DNA of 64,000 bases from the NCBI GenBank assembly GCA_019775845.1, contig JADQAV010000047.1, forward strand, positions 186,001 through 250,000, in the 5' to 3' direction. Under the pieces are notes generated by a model that saw only the letters and a list, made by a program, of their open reading frames with translations, had not been told where the DNA came from and searched no databases. Made by a program: the position numbers and the translations under genes. Position 1 is the first letter of the stretch. Each line of letters starts with the position of its first letter. The DNA comes from Myrmaecium sp. VS I D KN 1 (lineage: Eukaryota > Ascomycota > Dothideomycetes > Valsariales > Valsariaceae). This document shows positions 35,881 through 46,900 of this stretch, piece by piece.

Positions 35881-36360
35881 TCACCACGGCTTCCCTCCCT
35901 CCCCGGCGCTTCCGGACGAAGACGAAGACCCAGCGGCCGCACCTGCCTCCCCCTCCGCATCCTCCATTCCACTCGTCTTCTTCACGCCCGAGCCTCCCGC
36001 CGGCTTGCCTGCATACAGCATCCGCCCGTACATTCCCTCATCCGACCCTTCTCCCTCGAGCTCCTTGCTCGAACCCACGGGCCGGTTGCCCCGGAACCGC
36101 TTGCGCATGTCGACCATGCCGCGCTTGCACTCGGCGTAGCCCTTCTGCAGCTGCTGGCAGCGCGTGGGCAGCGTCTGGTTCAGCGGCGGTCGCAGACAGT
36201 CCCCCGGCTGGTTGCGGTAAACCATGATGCAGTCGCTGTTCTGGAGGCACGCGGCGAGGGCGGCGCCTGGAGACAAGTGCTGTCAGCGCCCGCGTTCTGC
36301 CGATAGCGAGGGTGGCAATGAACACCAGGACTTACGGATATCTTTGCAGGAGGACGGCAT
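35881..36360 (-). CDS. pet191: Cytochrome c oxidase assembly protein Pet191
   Basis: Exons 36360-36336 (MPSSCKDI plus one base) and 36266-35881 join over a 69-nt GTAAGT...CAG intron to 136 residues. The start MPSSCKDIRAALAACLQNSDC is typical of the family. The twin CX9C arrangement is visible as C5-X9-C15 and C45-X9-C55, with further conserved Cys at 21 and 32 and the closing block ECKRGMVDMRKRFRGNRP. Pet191 is a small protein of the mitochondrial intermembrane space side, imported through the Mia40 route and needed for complex IV assembly. The last 60 residues are a Gly/Ser-rich extension beyond the conserved core. It is divergent from the steryl ester lipase gene, with 509 bp between start codons. 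Confidence 0.95.
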
Positions 36361-36869
36361 GGCTGTCGACGTTGGTTCCTTTGTCTTTTTCGGAGGTTCT
36401 CAGCGATGTGAAATGGATAGACGTGGATTGGCTTGAGAACCCTTGTGGTCCCGACCGGGGGAAATCCGCGGGTGTTTGCAGCGTTTGCACGCCCCTCCTA
36501 CTTTCACATGTTCCGGCCTTCCTCCCACTGCGGATCCACCCCATGCAAGTGACGCAACGCACGCACTGCAGCATTGCACGCTGGCACGCTGGCACGCTGG
36601 CTCGCTCGCTTCGATGCGACCCCGACACCGACAATCCATGCGGTTCACGCTTCCAAAAAGGGGGCTGCGACCTGCGTCCTTGAAGGGGATTTTGCAACTG
36701 CCAAACTCCATCGGCAACTCATCGCTCTGATCCTGTCGCGCTCTCTCCTCGCATGTTCCTCATTCCGCCCCCTACTTCGTTACATCGAGGCACAGATGGC
36801 TTGAACAAGTCGCAAACTATCTCTACGTACATACATACATACATAACCATAAATTATAACGACGACATC
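36361..36869. other. Divergent promoter region, pet191 / tgl1
   Basis: A 509-bp spacer with a GCACGCTG tandem (three units, about 36577-36600) and a CATA tetranucleotide run at about 36826-36846, just upstream of the lipase start. No gene is seen. Confidence 0.6.
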
Positions 36870-38879
36870 ATGCCTCGGGTCCCGTTCGTCAGCAGGCTGC
36901 ACCTGCGGGAGTACTTCGCTCTCACCATCTCTATCGTCCTCATCTTCCTCGAGTCCCTCATCTCGATCATCACCCTCGCCCTCCCGGGACCCATCATCAC
37001 GTTCTGCTACCGCCTCACCCGCCGCGCATTTAATTACCTTTCCTCCCCGCAGGGCAAGCGCCTACGCAACAAGAAGCGTGACATCGTCCACCCTATCGCC
37101 CAGGCTTCCGACTTTGTCGAGCTCTGCGAGCTCTTTGGATACTATGCGGAGGAGCACATCGTGCAAACCGGTGATGGCTACCTCCTGGGCCTGCACCGCT
37201 TAGGTTACAAGAGGGGCGAGGACGGCCGCCGGGTCAACAGCGGGGAAGACAGCATCAGGAAGAAGGTCGTCTACATGCACCATGGCCTCATGATGAACAG
37301 CGAGGTGTGGGTGTGCCTGACGGAGAGGGAAAGATGTCTGCCGTTCATGCTCGTGGACCGAGGGTACGATGTCTGGCTGGGCAACAACAGAGGCAACAAG
37401 TACTCCAAGAAGAACGTTCACTATCCGCCTACGGACATCAAATTCTGGGATTTCTCGATAGACCAGTTCGCTTTTCACGACATTCCCGATAGCATCAGTT
37501 ACATCCTGCAGACGACGGGACAACCTTCGCTTTCCTACATCGGCTTCAGCCAGGGAACAGCGCAAGCTTTTGCAACGTTGTCTATCCATCCTGTCTTAAA
37601 TGAGAAAGTCGACGTTTTCGTTGCTCTGGCACCGGCCATGTCGCCCAAAGGACTTACCAGCGGCATTGTCGACTCCTTCGTCAAAACCTCCCCCGAAGTT
37701 CTTTTCCTCGCCTTCGGGAGGCGTGCTATCCTAGGTTCTGCTACAATGTGGGAAGCAATCCTCTACCCGCCCATCTTTGTCCGCTTTATCGATGTTTCCC
37801 TCTCTTTCCTCTTCGGCTGGAAGGCCACGAACATCACCCCGCATCAAAAGCTTGCCGCTTACCCGCACCTTTACTCCTTCACCAGCACCAAGTCCGTCGT
37901 GCACTGGTTCCAGATCATCCGCAATGGCAAGTTCCAAATGTACGATGACGAGGTACAGGCGCCCTTGTCCTTCCCATCCAGCAACAAGTATACGAAAGTT
38001 GCCAAGTTCCCTACTCGCAACATCAAGACTCCCATCGTCCTCGTGTATGGCGGCAGCGACTCCCTCGTCGACATTGACGTTATGCTCTCGGAGCTCCCTA
38101 AGCACACCGTCGCTAAAGAGATCGCCCACTACGAACACCTCGACTTCCTCTGGGCTTCTTCCGTCGATAAGCTTGTCTTCCCACACGTCTTCCAGGCTCT
38201 CGAGACTTACACCGACCCGGACAAGCGCCGCCGCGCCCGCAGCGGCAGCTCCTTCCACTATCCGCATGGCGGCAACAGCGGCCTTCTCCGCTCCGACAGC
38301 TACACCAATTATGACGACTCGTCCTCGTCGGCCGCAGCCAATCCCGCTACCAAGATCAGCGACGTGACATCTGCAGCGTCCTACGGCTCCCTGAGCAGTG
38401 GCCGCGCGAGCGCGCAGAACCAGTTCCCGCGACCGGCAACACCCATGCCGCAGAAGCGTCTCGACGCCGAGTTCGAGCCAGATGGCGATAGGAACGGGAA
38501 GGGGGATGTAAGTATGGACCCGGCGACTCCGATGCCCTTGCACCCTCCCTTCCACTCCCCGGCTGTCGCGACTCATCCGGAAGACTGGCTCTCCACGGAA
38601 GAGATCAGCGGTAATACTGGCCCTGGCGGCACCCCTAGTAACGGAAAGCACCTCGGTAGTGGCAGCGGCAGTGGCAGCGGCAGTGGGACGGCGTCGCCGT
38701 CCGGGGTGGTCACCTCGCCCATGGGTCGGAAGAGGACTGAGAGCAGAGGAAGTCTGAGGAGCATCGAACAGAGAGGAATCAGCTTGGGTGCTGGGAGAGC
38801 AACGACGGGATTCGTGTCGGGTGCCGGGGTCGGTGAGGGCTCGCCGGCGGCGTCGGCAATGCGGAAGAAAAGTAAGTGA
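36870..38879 (+). CDS. tgl1: Tgl1/Yeh-type steryl ester hydrolase (lipase)
   Basis: An uninterrupted frame of 669 residues. A hydrophobic N-terminal segment at about 13-50 (FALTISIVLIFLESLISIITLALPG, shortened) suits membrane or lipid-droplet insertion. An acid-lipase start region (FVELCELFGYYAEEHIVQTGDGY) leads into the alpha/beta hydrolase fold. The catalytic triad is Ser227 in GFSQGTAQ, Asp397 in GGSDSLVDIDV and His423 in YEHLDFLW. After residue 450 it is a disordered Ser/Gly/Thr-rich tail with a GSGSGSGSG tract, absent from the catalytic core. Family members release sterols from steryl esters in lipid droplets. Start 36870 is chosen over 36753 because the membrane segment follows it directly. 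The final AAAAGTAAGTGAG holds a possible GTAAGT donor, so a further small exon cannot be excluded. Confidence 0.92.
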   Translation: MPRVPFVSRLHLREYFALTISIVLIFLESLISIITLALPGPIITFCYRLTRRAFNYLSSPQGKRLRNKKRDIVHPIAQASDFVELCELFGYYAEEHIVQTGDGYLLGLHRLGYKRGEDGRRVNSGEDSIRKKVVYMHHGLMMNSEVWVCLTERERCLPFMLVDRGYDVWLGNNRGNKYSKKNVHYPPTDIKFWDFSIDQFAFHDIPDSISYILQTTGQPSLSYIGFSQGTAQAFATLSIHPVLNEKVDVFVALAPAMSPKGLTSGIVDSFVKTSPEVLFLAFGRRAILGSATMWEAILYPPIFVRFIDVSLSFLFGWKATNITPHQKLAAYPHLYSFTSTKSVVHWFQIIRNGKFQMYDDEVQAPLSFPSSNKYTKVAKFPTRNIKTPIVLVYGGSDSLVDIDVMLSELPKHTVAKEIAHYEHLDFLWASSVDKLVFPHVFQALETYTDPDKRRRARSGSSFHYPHGGNSGLLRSDSYTNYDDSSSSAAANPATKISDVTSAASYGSLSSGRASAQNQFPRPATPMPQKRLDAEFEPDGDRNGKGDVSMDPATPMPLHPPFHSPAVATHPEDWLSTEEISGNTGPGGTPSNGKHLGSGSGSGSGSGTASPSGVVTSPMGRKRTESRGSLRSIEQRGISLGAGRATTGFVSGAGVGEGSPAASAMRKKSK

Positions 38880-40196
38880 GCAGGGCAGTACGTAGCTATT
38901 ACCTGGTACAAGTGCAAGATGACGACCTGAGCAACGGATAAATATGTTTCGGGGGATCTAAAGAAGGTAGTTGTTCAGTGCATCTGCGACTGTGGATAGA
39001 GGTCGGCGAGACGTCAATCTGTGTTCCATGGGGTTCCAAAGGATTCAAATTCAAGTCGACACAAGAGGCAGCTCTTGCGAGAGTGAAGAAAAGGATGATT
39101 TCCGCTATTTGGAAGGTCGACGAGGATTTTGTCGTCGTGAAAATGTTGGTTTTCCATTTGTGGATTGGCTTAGCTTTTCTCATCGACCCGGTGAATTGGT
39201 TACGCGCATCGCCAGGTGTCCCTTAGGAGACGATCTGGATCGCAATGGGACCATCCACACCAACCACTGAAATTCAAATCGCATTTCAAATACGCATTGA
39301 CAGCAAGGTCCAAGCGATAATGGAGAGGATGTTGTTCCATTTTAGTGTCTTCGTGGGTCCGGTGGCCGGTGCATGATAGGCGTGATGGAAAACAACGATC
39401 AATGCTATGGGAAATGAAAAAATTGCTATACCTCGCCCAGAGACAACGGTTCTTTTAACGCACGTAACCCAGTGAGCATCACTAAGTGGGGCCCAACATA
39501 TATCGAAGGGTCATATACGCCAAAAAGGGGAAGTGAGGCCGCTTCCAGCGTGAGAACTGCATCTTCAGACACGTCCGCTGGGGTCTTGGTCAACATATGC
39601 TGCGAAAGATAATTGCCATGAGGTTTTGGTGGTTTGACTGCATTGATGCTGCGGATGGAGTCGGGCTTAAGGCGGCAATGACCGCCATATCAGATGAGAT
39701 CGATCGGTTTGATTGCCCTCAACGAATGGATCATCTTGCTGGGCGTGCGTGTCGCCTACGGACAAACGCTTTTTTACTCATTTTCCAAGCTGGATCGTGG
39801 ATCGATGTACTCGTGGTTGGGAAGGACGAGGCTGGTCATACCTAGGCCAACGGAAAGAGGCTCCCGGAAAAGGACACATCCTCGTCGGCCTTTTAGCGTT
39901 GTGGAACGTACTCGGCGACCACAAGAGCCTTCGCTGCCGACACCCTCCCGATTGGGGTTCCAACACAGTGGGAGATCTTGAATTTAGCATAAACGAGTAT
40001 ACAGCATAGGACGACCGTGCCGTTGGGATGAAAGCTCCTAACGTGAACGGAGGGAAAATAAACGGCAGGTAGTCCAGCGTATTGGAGAATCTTCCAGACA
40101 CGAGCGACGCCATGGCCGGGTTTGCAGGGGGAAGCAGGTGAACCGCGCTGAAAACGGCGTGATGAAGGTGAGATGCGCAAACTGATCTGCGTACCC

Positions 40197-40987
40197 CTAG
40201 CAACATAGAAAAGCAGAGTCTGGAGCCTGTGGCAGTGGCACCCCCACGATATCTGGCTTGGCGATGGAGAAGGTAGGGTGTGGCTTGACGGATCTGGGGC
40301 CTTGATGCCGTCCAGCCTTCCTCACAGCCTTGTCATCCTTTTTGGCCTTTGACAGGGTTATGTAGGACCTTCCCTCAAAATCGAAGATACCGTCCAGGCT
40401 GCCTCTCGCCACAGCTCCGAGTACCATATGCCGCAAGGTGATAGGCTACCACCGGCCATAAAATAGATCGTCTTTATAAATCATGTTGGTTGCAGGACCA
40501 TTGACAGGCCAGGGTTGGTCGAACAGCGGACGGCATGGTTTTGACCAATGGCAATCCCACAATAACACTATAGGTTCTTCCAGTTCTGCTAAGCCACACA
40601 GCATTCTTAAAGCGTCGTTCCGATTCGAGTAAGCGAGTGTGTCGTTGAAATGGAATAGATTAAGGATCAAACAGATTCTATCACCAAAATGGTCTCCGGT
40701 TACGCTATGAATTTGTTTCAGCATGAGCACAAATTATAATCCCAATAGACTTACAGTATAGTGCCAAGCCGAACGGGTTGGTGCTCCGTGTAAGCCAACC
40801 AGATAAGATTTTCCTTCTTTTTTCTTCTCCCCTCTCTTTCGTCTCGGTTTCGCCCAGTTGGCGATGTGCCCGTCCCTGAAGTCGATAAGTAATCTGCGCT
40901 ATATGCTCCCAGCTCCAATACAGCTGGGATGTTAACATACGGGAATCCTAAGGAACAACAGTTGACAAGCAATAGGTTGGAAGGCAC
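40197..40987 (-). pseudogene. Possible decayed or very divergent gene
   Basis: On the minus strand a frame from about 40987 can be spliced over a 50-nt GTAAGT...TAG intron (40754-40705) with matching phase. It then reads protein-like text: VTGDHFGDRICLILNLF, RNDALRMLCGLAELEEP, LLWDCHWSKPCRPLF and NMIYKDDLFYGRW. It meets a single TAG at 40446-40448, then continues in the same frame with LRHMVLGAVARGSLDG and FDFEGRSYITLSKAKKDD to a stop at 40197. I do not recognise the family, and no clear start exon is visible. It may be a pseudogene, a gene with another unseen intron at the TAG, or chance. Confidence 0.25.
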
Positions 40988-43900
40988 TATGGGTCATAAC
41001 AACGACTCTGGTGAGCATAATGTTCACGGATTTTGAGACGAAGATGATGGAGGTGACCAACGGCCAAGGAGGACTTTTTGCTCGTTTTTCTCTTTTCGAT
41101 TGAATCACCACCTAAGGGCCGGCTCCAAGGGACTAGTAAAGACCATTTCTAGCTTCATCTGCTGCCTCTTGGTCAAGGGTCATCCACATCTGGCTTGGTC
41201 GGTCCCTGGAGACATCCCCATGGCAGGTGTCAGTAGCCTGACACAGGGAACCGAATAACATGTGTATGTCAAAGAACCCTTAAAAAGCGGTCAAAGATGG
41301 CCGTCTAGATCACAGAGCTGGATATAATGTTGACCGAGCCACGAGGTTCTCTTACTGCCAACGGTGATATGTTGGCCGCCACGCCGTCTTCATAACCTAG
41401 TGTAACAGTTCCGAGGGACAATTATTGCAGGATATGCGACAAACAAGTGCATCGCAGTGCTGCTGATATGGGCCGTATCCGTGTGGTCATTTATGATACA
41501 TTTACGAGGTTTCGGGAAGGTGGCTCGTATATCTCTTTAACGGGAAAACGATGGCCTTGTCTTTAAGTACGTGAGGAGCGCGTGGTATGCCCACGATGAG
41601 CGACACAAATACTCTGTTCTTGACATCGACATCGGATCGGGTGGGCCATATTCTTTGGTGACTGATCGTTTATACCATAGAAGAGGCATATCAAGAGCAG
41701 TACAGCTTTGCTCATGTGTAGAGTCCTTGCGACTATCACTGGAGTATGCCATGCCCAACGTCATACGTTCAGTCGCTGAAGGATGTCTGAATGTTGACTT
41801 GGAGGTGTCATCCTCAGCCTGGCTGGTATCCATGATACACGTCTGGATGGGAAATAATGTGTTCAGGATGTGGCAACCAGATCTGTGTAACTCCGTGTCA
41901 GTTGTTGCGGCTGCCTAAATCTTCATCGACACATGAGGAAAGGGTCGGAATGCGAGCAATGCGGCTCCAGTCTCAACGGCCATCCAGTGCGCATGCTTCC
42001 GTGCTTCGTTGTTTGCGGCTGTAGGACGGTCGACTGTCACGGTCGTCAGTCTGGTTCGAGGGCTGGTTTCGTCTGATATGGAACGCAAAAATGGGAGCAG
42101 TCAGCTCGGCTCGTACCCAGGCTCGGGGGTTATCTTTTCGACGCCGTGCTCAACGGGAACCAAACCCTGTTGAATGATTAACAAAAGACCGTGACGGAGT
42201 CGGATATGTGGCAGAGAAGGATAGGTGATTACCATGCTCGGAAGCCAACTTGGACCGACGAGATTGAGGCAGACGAGAACAGATGAAGGACTTCAATGCT
42301 CAAGAGAAACACGACTGAAGAAGTCATTTCTTTCTGTTCCCGCTCTGGCCAAGGTAGGTGCTTTCCGTTAAGCCACCATCCTTGCTCGCTACCAAACTCA
42401 GAGAGGAACTAACAGCCCGTAGCTAGGTAGGTACCTCAACACAACACCTCATCGTACTGATTCCATCTCTTCCTCCTACACACATGCTTTCATACAGGGC
42501 TCCGGTTTGATGCTCTTCTTCCGCCGGTGTAAAGCACTGCTCCTTGCTCTGCTATGCTCGAGGGCGATTTCGCGAGACTTCGGGGCTTTGTGAGGTGATT
42601 CGTATGACTATCAAGTCTTTCAGGCTCATCTGATCTGTACGATGAACCGCAGCTGACATCAAAGTCGTAAAAATGCTTGCTCTATGAGCACGAGCAGTTT
42701 GACGTTCTTCGATGCCCCTGCATGAAGGTAAGAAGCAACATCGACTAGCGGTCTCCTATCCAGGGCGCCGGGGCCCCGGACCGTTGTATCGTCCTCCCTA
42801 CTCTGTTAACACTTTACATCACGCGAAGGTGCTTCTGATTACCCGAATACATACGCTTGCTGATTTAGAAATTCGTGCCTGTTGCAGTATACGTTGAATA
42901 ACCGATGTCAAAACTGCGGCTAACGGCCGGCGTCTCGACGAACTTGATCACAACGTACCAGCGAGCCGGTACACCGCGAATACCACAATTGCCCTGCAGG
43001 TAGCACGCTACTACTTAGGAACGATAACTCAACACTGCCTCGGTGTGCCCAAAGGAGGCCAGCCGTGACTTCCCCGCCGATTTACAGCCTCGCGAGCTTG
43101 CAATCCACAACGGACTGGTTTCACCCTCCTCTCGTGGACACTAGAGCCATTTGCTCATGTAGGAAATAGCCCAAAGAGAAATACACCTGCTTGGCGAGCA
43201 CTACACAGGTGACATAAGGACGAATATTGGTTGTTGGTCTTTAAGACGCAGGAGAGTACAGCTGTGACGAACTTGTTACACCGAACAAGCCTAGATGAAT
43301 TTCACCTGACGATATCCTGTACCTTTTCTCCTGTAGGCTTGTCTCAGACGACTCATGATTCTTGAAGGCTTGGATGATAGAGCTGGGGCTTTCGCGCGCC
43401 AACACCGCGAAGGGTCACCTTGCGAGTCCTCCACAGGCACTGGTCCCAGCCCGGCAGGTCCATCAGGGCTCTCAAGTGGGGTTGCTCATGACAAATTGTT
43501 TTGGTGACATGGAACTCGTTTGCGAGCCAAGTTGCTTGCAGCTATGATAAGGACTGGTCTGCTGCCGCTTGAGAATCCGCGCTCGTTGCAAGTCTTATGG
43601 TCCAGCTTGGAGCGACCATAACCATGGGGAGCTGAGGATGAGAATCTTCTCTAGACACGCAGCGACAAGCTTAGGTAGAATTTTCGAAGTGTAAGGTCGG
43701 AAGGTTGAATAGATATGTACAGCTTAAGTGAATGCAGATGTTGACCAAGCATGAAAACTCGGCCTGGAAAGCCAGGAAGCGACCGTGTTCCTAGGGGAGG
43801 GACTCTGCTTGTCTGTGCTATCACTTGGGGACAGACCAACAAGAATTGGTTTCAGAGCCCATTGCGATAGGCTTCCATGACACCACTTCAACATACATGC

Positions 43901-46900
43901 TCATAAAGTTAGCTGACGGAACAGCGGGCGATACAATTGCTGCAGCAGGCATCGCCAAACTTGATCGTTATCGTTGCTAAGTACATAGGTACTGGACTGT
44001 ACTCATTGCTCGTCAGCGCTCGATTCTGAGGCAGCGCGTGCTAGCAGCAGATTACTGGTCCTTTCTGGAGGGAAGGTGTCCCACTCCATTCCACCTGTTG
44101 CCCAGAAGCTCAGGAGAGTGTGGCCTTTACCACAAGGGCGGATGGACGGAAGCACACGATCCGTAAACATACAGCACTGTCAATACCTCGCCCATTCTTT
44201 ACCGATGCTGACAAGGAAACTTACCATCCCTCGCCTCTTACCCCACTGGCAAACCTACTACGTGGTCCACCGGGAGCCCCGAATCCATCGGGCGACATAC
44301 ACGAAGCAGAAGCGATGCTTGCGTGCGAGATGAAGGGCAAGATAGGCTGACATTGCCAGCTAATAGAGCCAGGGGCCTACATTAGGGAAAGCATCGTCCG
44401 AAGGCCTCCAACTACGACCCGAGCCACTCCTAAATTTGACTTCGCTCTGCTGCAGGCCATGCTCGCCACATCCCCGCCGGCGTCAGCCATCTATCGCGGC
44501 GACTTACGTTATGATGGGTTCGTCCCGTTTCTTCACGGTGCAGTAGGTTCTGCACATCCAACCTTGTGAACAAGATTTGCAACGAAATCGATAACCTGCT
44601 AATGTTCAGGAACGCTCAACGGAGGCGAGTATGAGCACGAAGACTTTTCGGCTTCTTGAGTTCAAGACACGTATGCTCAGACTAACCGCCGCCAGGTGTG
44701 GGGGACCTGAACCCACCCTGTTCATCCTTCATCAAATTGTCAGATCTCGTCTCCCTTGTCCATGTCTCACGGCCCGAAGGGCGGAACAGAGGCTAATGAA
44801 GCCGGTCCCGTCGAGTCTGGCTGACAACTGACAGAACAAGGTGCTAGGATGAAAAGGACAACGGCACCCACAACAAAATGCTTGCATGTCGGTCAATATA
44901 GAGTTTTGACGTCACGGGGCCGGTTGGCCATGAGTGATCCAAGCTTGTTACTCGCTGCCCACGTTGCTACCCCAGGACGCCAGAAAGATGCATGCACGAT
45001 GTGTTTCGTCTCGATGTCCTACATGGCGCCTGCACGGCCAGCACGAGCTGCAATCTACGGCTGACATTCCTGTTCGAGCGGAGACTACATATGCAAAGAA
45101 CGCTGCATGTATAAACGGATGGCAATGCCGGACTTGAACGGTTGCAAGTGAAGGGAGGAACAGAGACACACTCTGGTTTGATGACATTTTCTATACCAGG
45201 GTGGATAAAATGTATGTGATGGTACTTTTTCTGGGTGGTATGTGACTTTTCAACAAACGCCGTCAAATTTTGAGCTCTAATAAAACTGTGCTCTGAAAAA
45301 AGCAGATGGAAGAGCATAAGGAGACTCGACTGCGACGCCTTGACGCCTCAGCACATTCACCAAACCGCATACCGGGGACTAGATATGGGCACAGATGGCA
45401 TCCCACAAGCGGCTCGTCTCCCCGTGCCCTCAGATGGCGCAGCACAGCCGACGAAGGAAGGACCTTGACAGGCAAATGCAGTGCGAGATTAACAAGTTGC
45501 GTGAGCTTTTAATCAACATTTAGACGAGCAGGCACCCGAACGGCGTTTCGTAAAGCGAGACGTGCGTGATCATAACCACAAACACGACAGGTTCGACCTT
45601 AACGATCAGCACAACTTCTGCGGTCAGTTGCTCAGAGCACGGGAAGGAGTGAAGCGCCAGGGGAGGAGTCTGGGCGGAATCTTGCAAATGTGACAGATGT
45701 CGCAGAGCAGGCCAATCAGGACCGCACGGTTGCAGTTGCTGGTAAGCCCTGCGGCAACCAATAAGAGAAGACGAGGAGAATCCTCCGCCATATTTCCGCA
45801 GGCAACTTTAACCTTTACCACAATACATTCCAATACAGGCCTGCGACTGAGCACCTTCGACAGAGAACAGTCTTGCTGGGATATCAAATGCATCATTTGA
45901 AGCGAATTGAGATGCGAAGGACATCAAAATCATGTCAGCACGTTGATTCATTGTATCTGACGAGCGAGATCAAAAAGGAAGACCCCACCACCGAAACCTG
46001 ACGGCTCGATATCAGCGGCCGCCATGGCAGCGTATATACATACAGGCATCTGCACTTCAGCGACGCATATCTTGAACCTTCACGTAATACGCAGGTTAAT
46101 GGGAAGAGGAAACCCCATGAGGATTCGCGGCTGGGTTGGTGCAGCAGGAGGTCGCCGATTTGAAATAACGTTGGCGAGGACTCTGGAATTTCCCGTCCGT
46201 CAAAGTTTCAGGACGGTATCCACACCAGAATCCACCGTCGCGGGCGGACAATTTTTTGACAGCTAGCCCAACGTTCACGTTCGGCGATGGGGGGCGTTTT
46301 CTCCACTTTCGCCATCCTGGTTCCCTGTCTGCATCCGCTTTTGACGGCGGCCACACCGCCCGCTAGATGAGTTACGTTTAAAAGAACCATTCAGGAAGCT
46401 CAGCCGCAGTGATTGACGCTGCCGACGTTGTTTAGCTCCTCGAATCCCCCTCCCCTGCCCCTCCTCGCTCGAATTTTAGCTGTGACTGTTATCTTGCGGC
46501 ACACGAACCCGCGCGTGGTCCTCGATGGAAACAGATGGCTGCAATGGTCACAGCACAGCACAGCAACTATTTGGATGTCTCAAAAGAAAATGACTCGTGG
46601 GATGGCAGTGCCCATGCGTTCGGGCAAGGTCGACGGAACCGCATTAGAGAAGAAATAAGCAGGGGTGATCGAAGCATTCCGAGAAGACATCGTTCCCTAG
46701 ATCGCCGTCCTGCAGGATGCACGACGGCGGCGTTGTTGCAGCTCCTTGTTAGCCACCCTTCCACGCCTTGCAACAGGAATGCTCGTTGTTGCGGGCGCAG
46801 AAGGGTGGAAGGGGGCCCCATCATCAGCTGTTTTGTCGCGCCATCGAACCACCAGATCTTGGAAGACAACGGCACATCGCGATCTCATCTCTTCAGCAAG

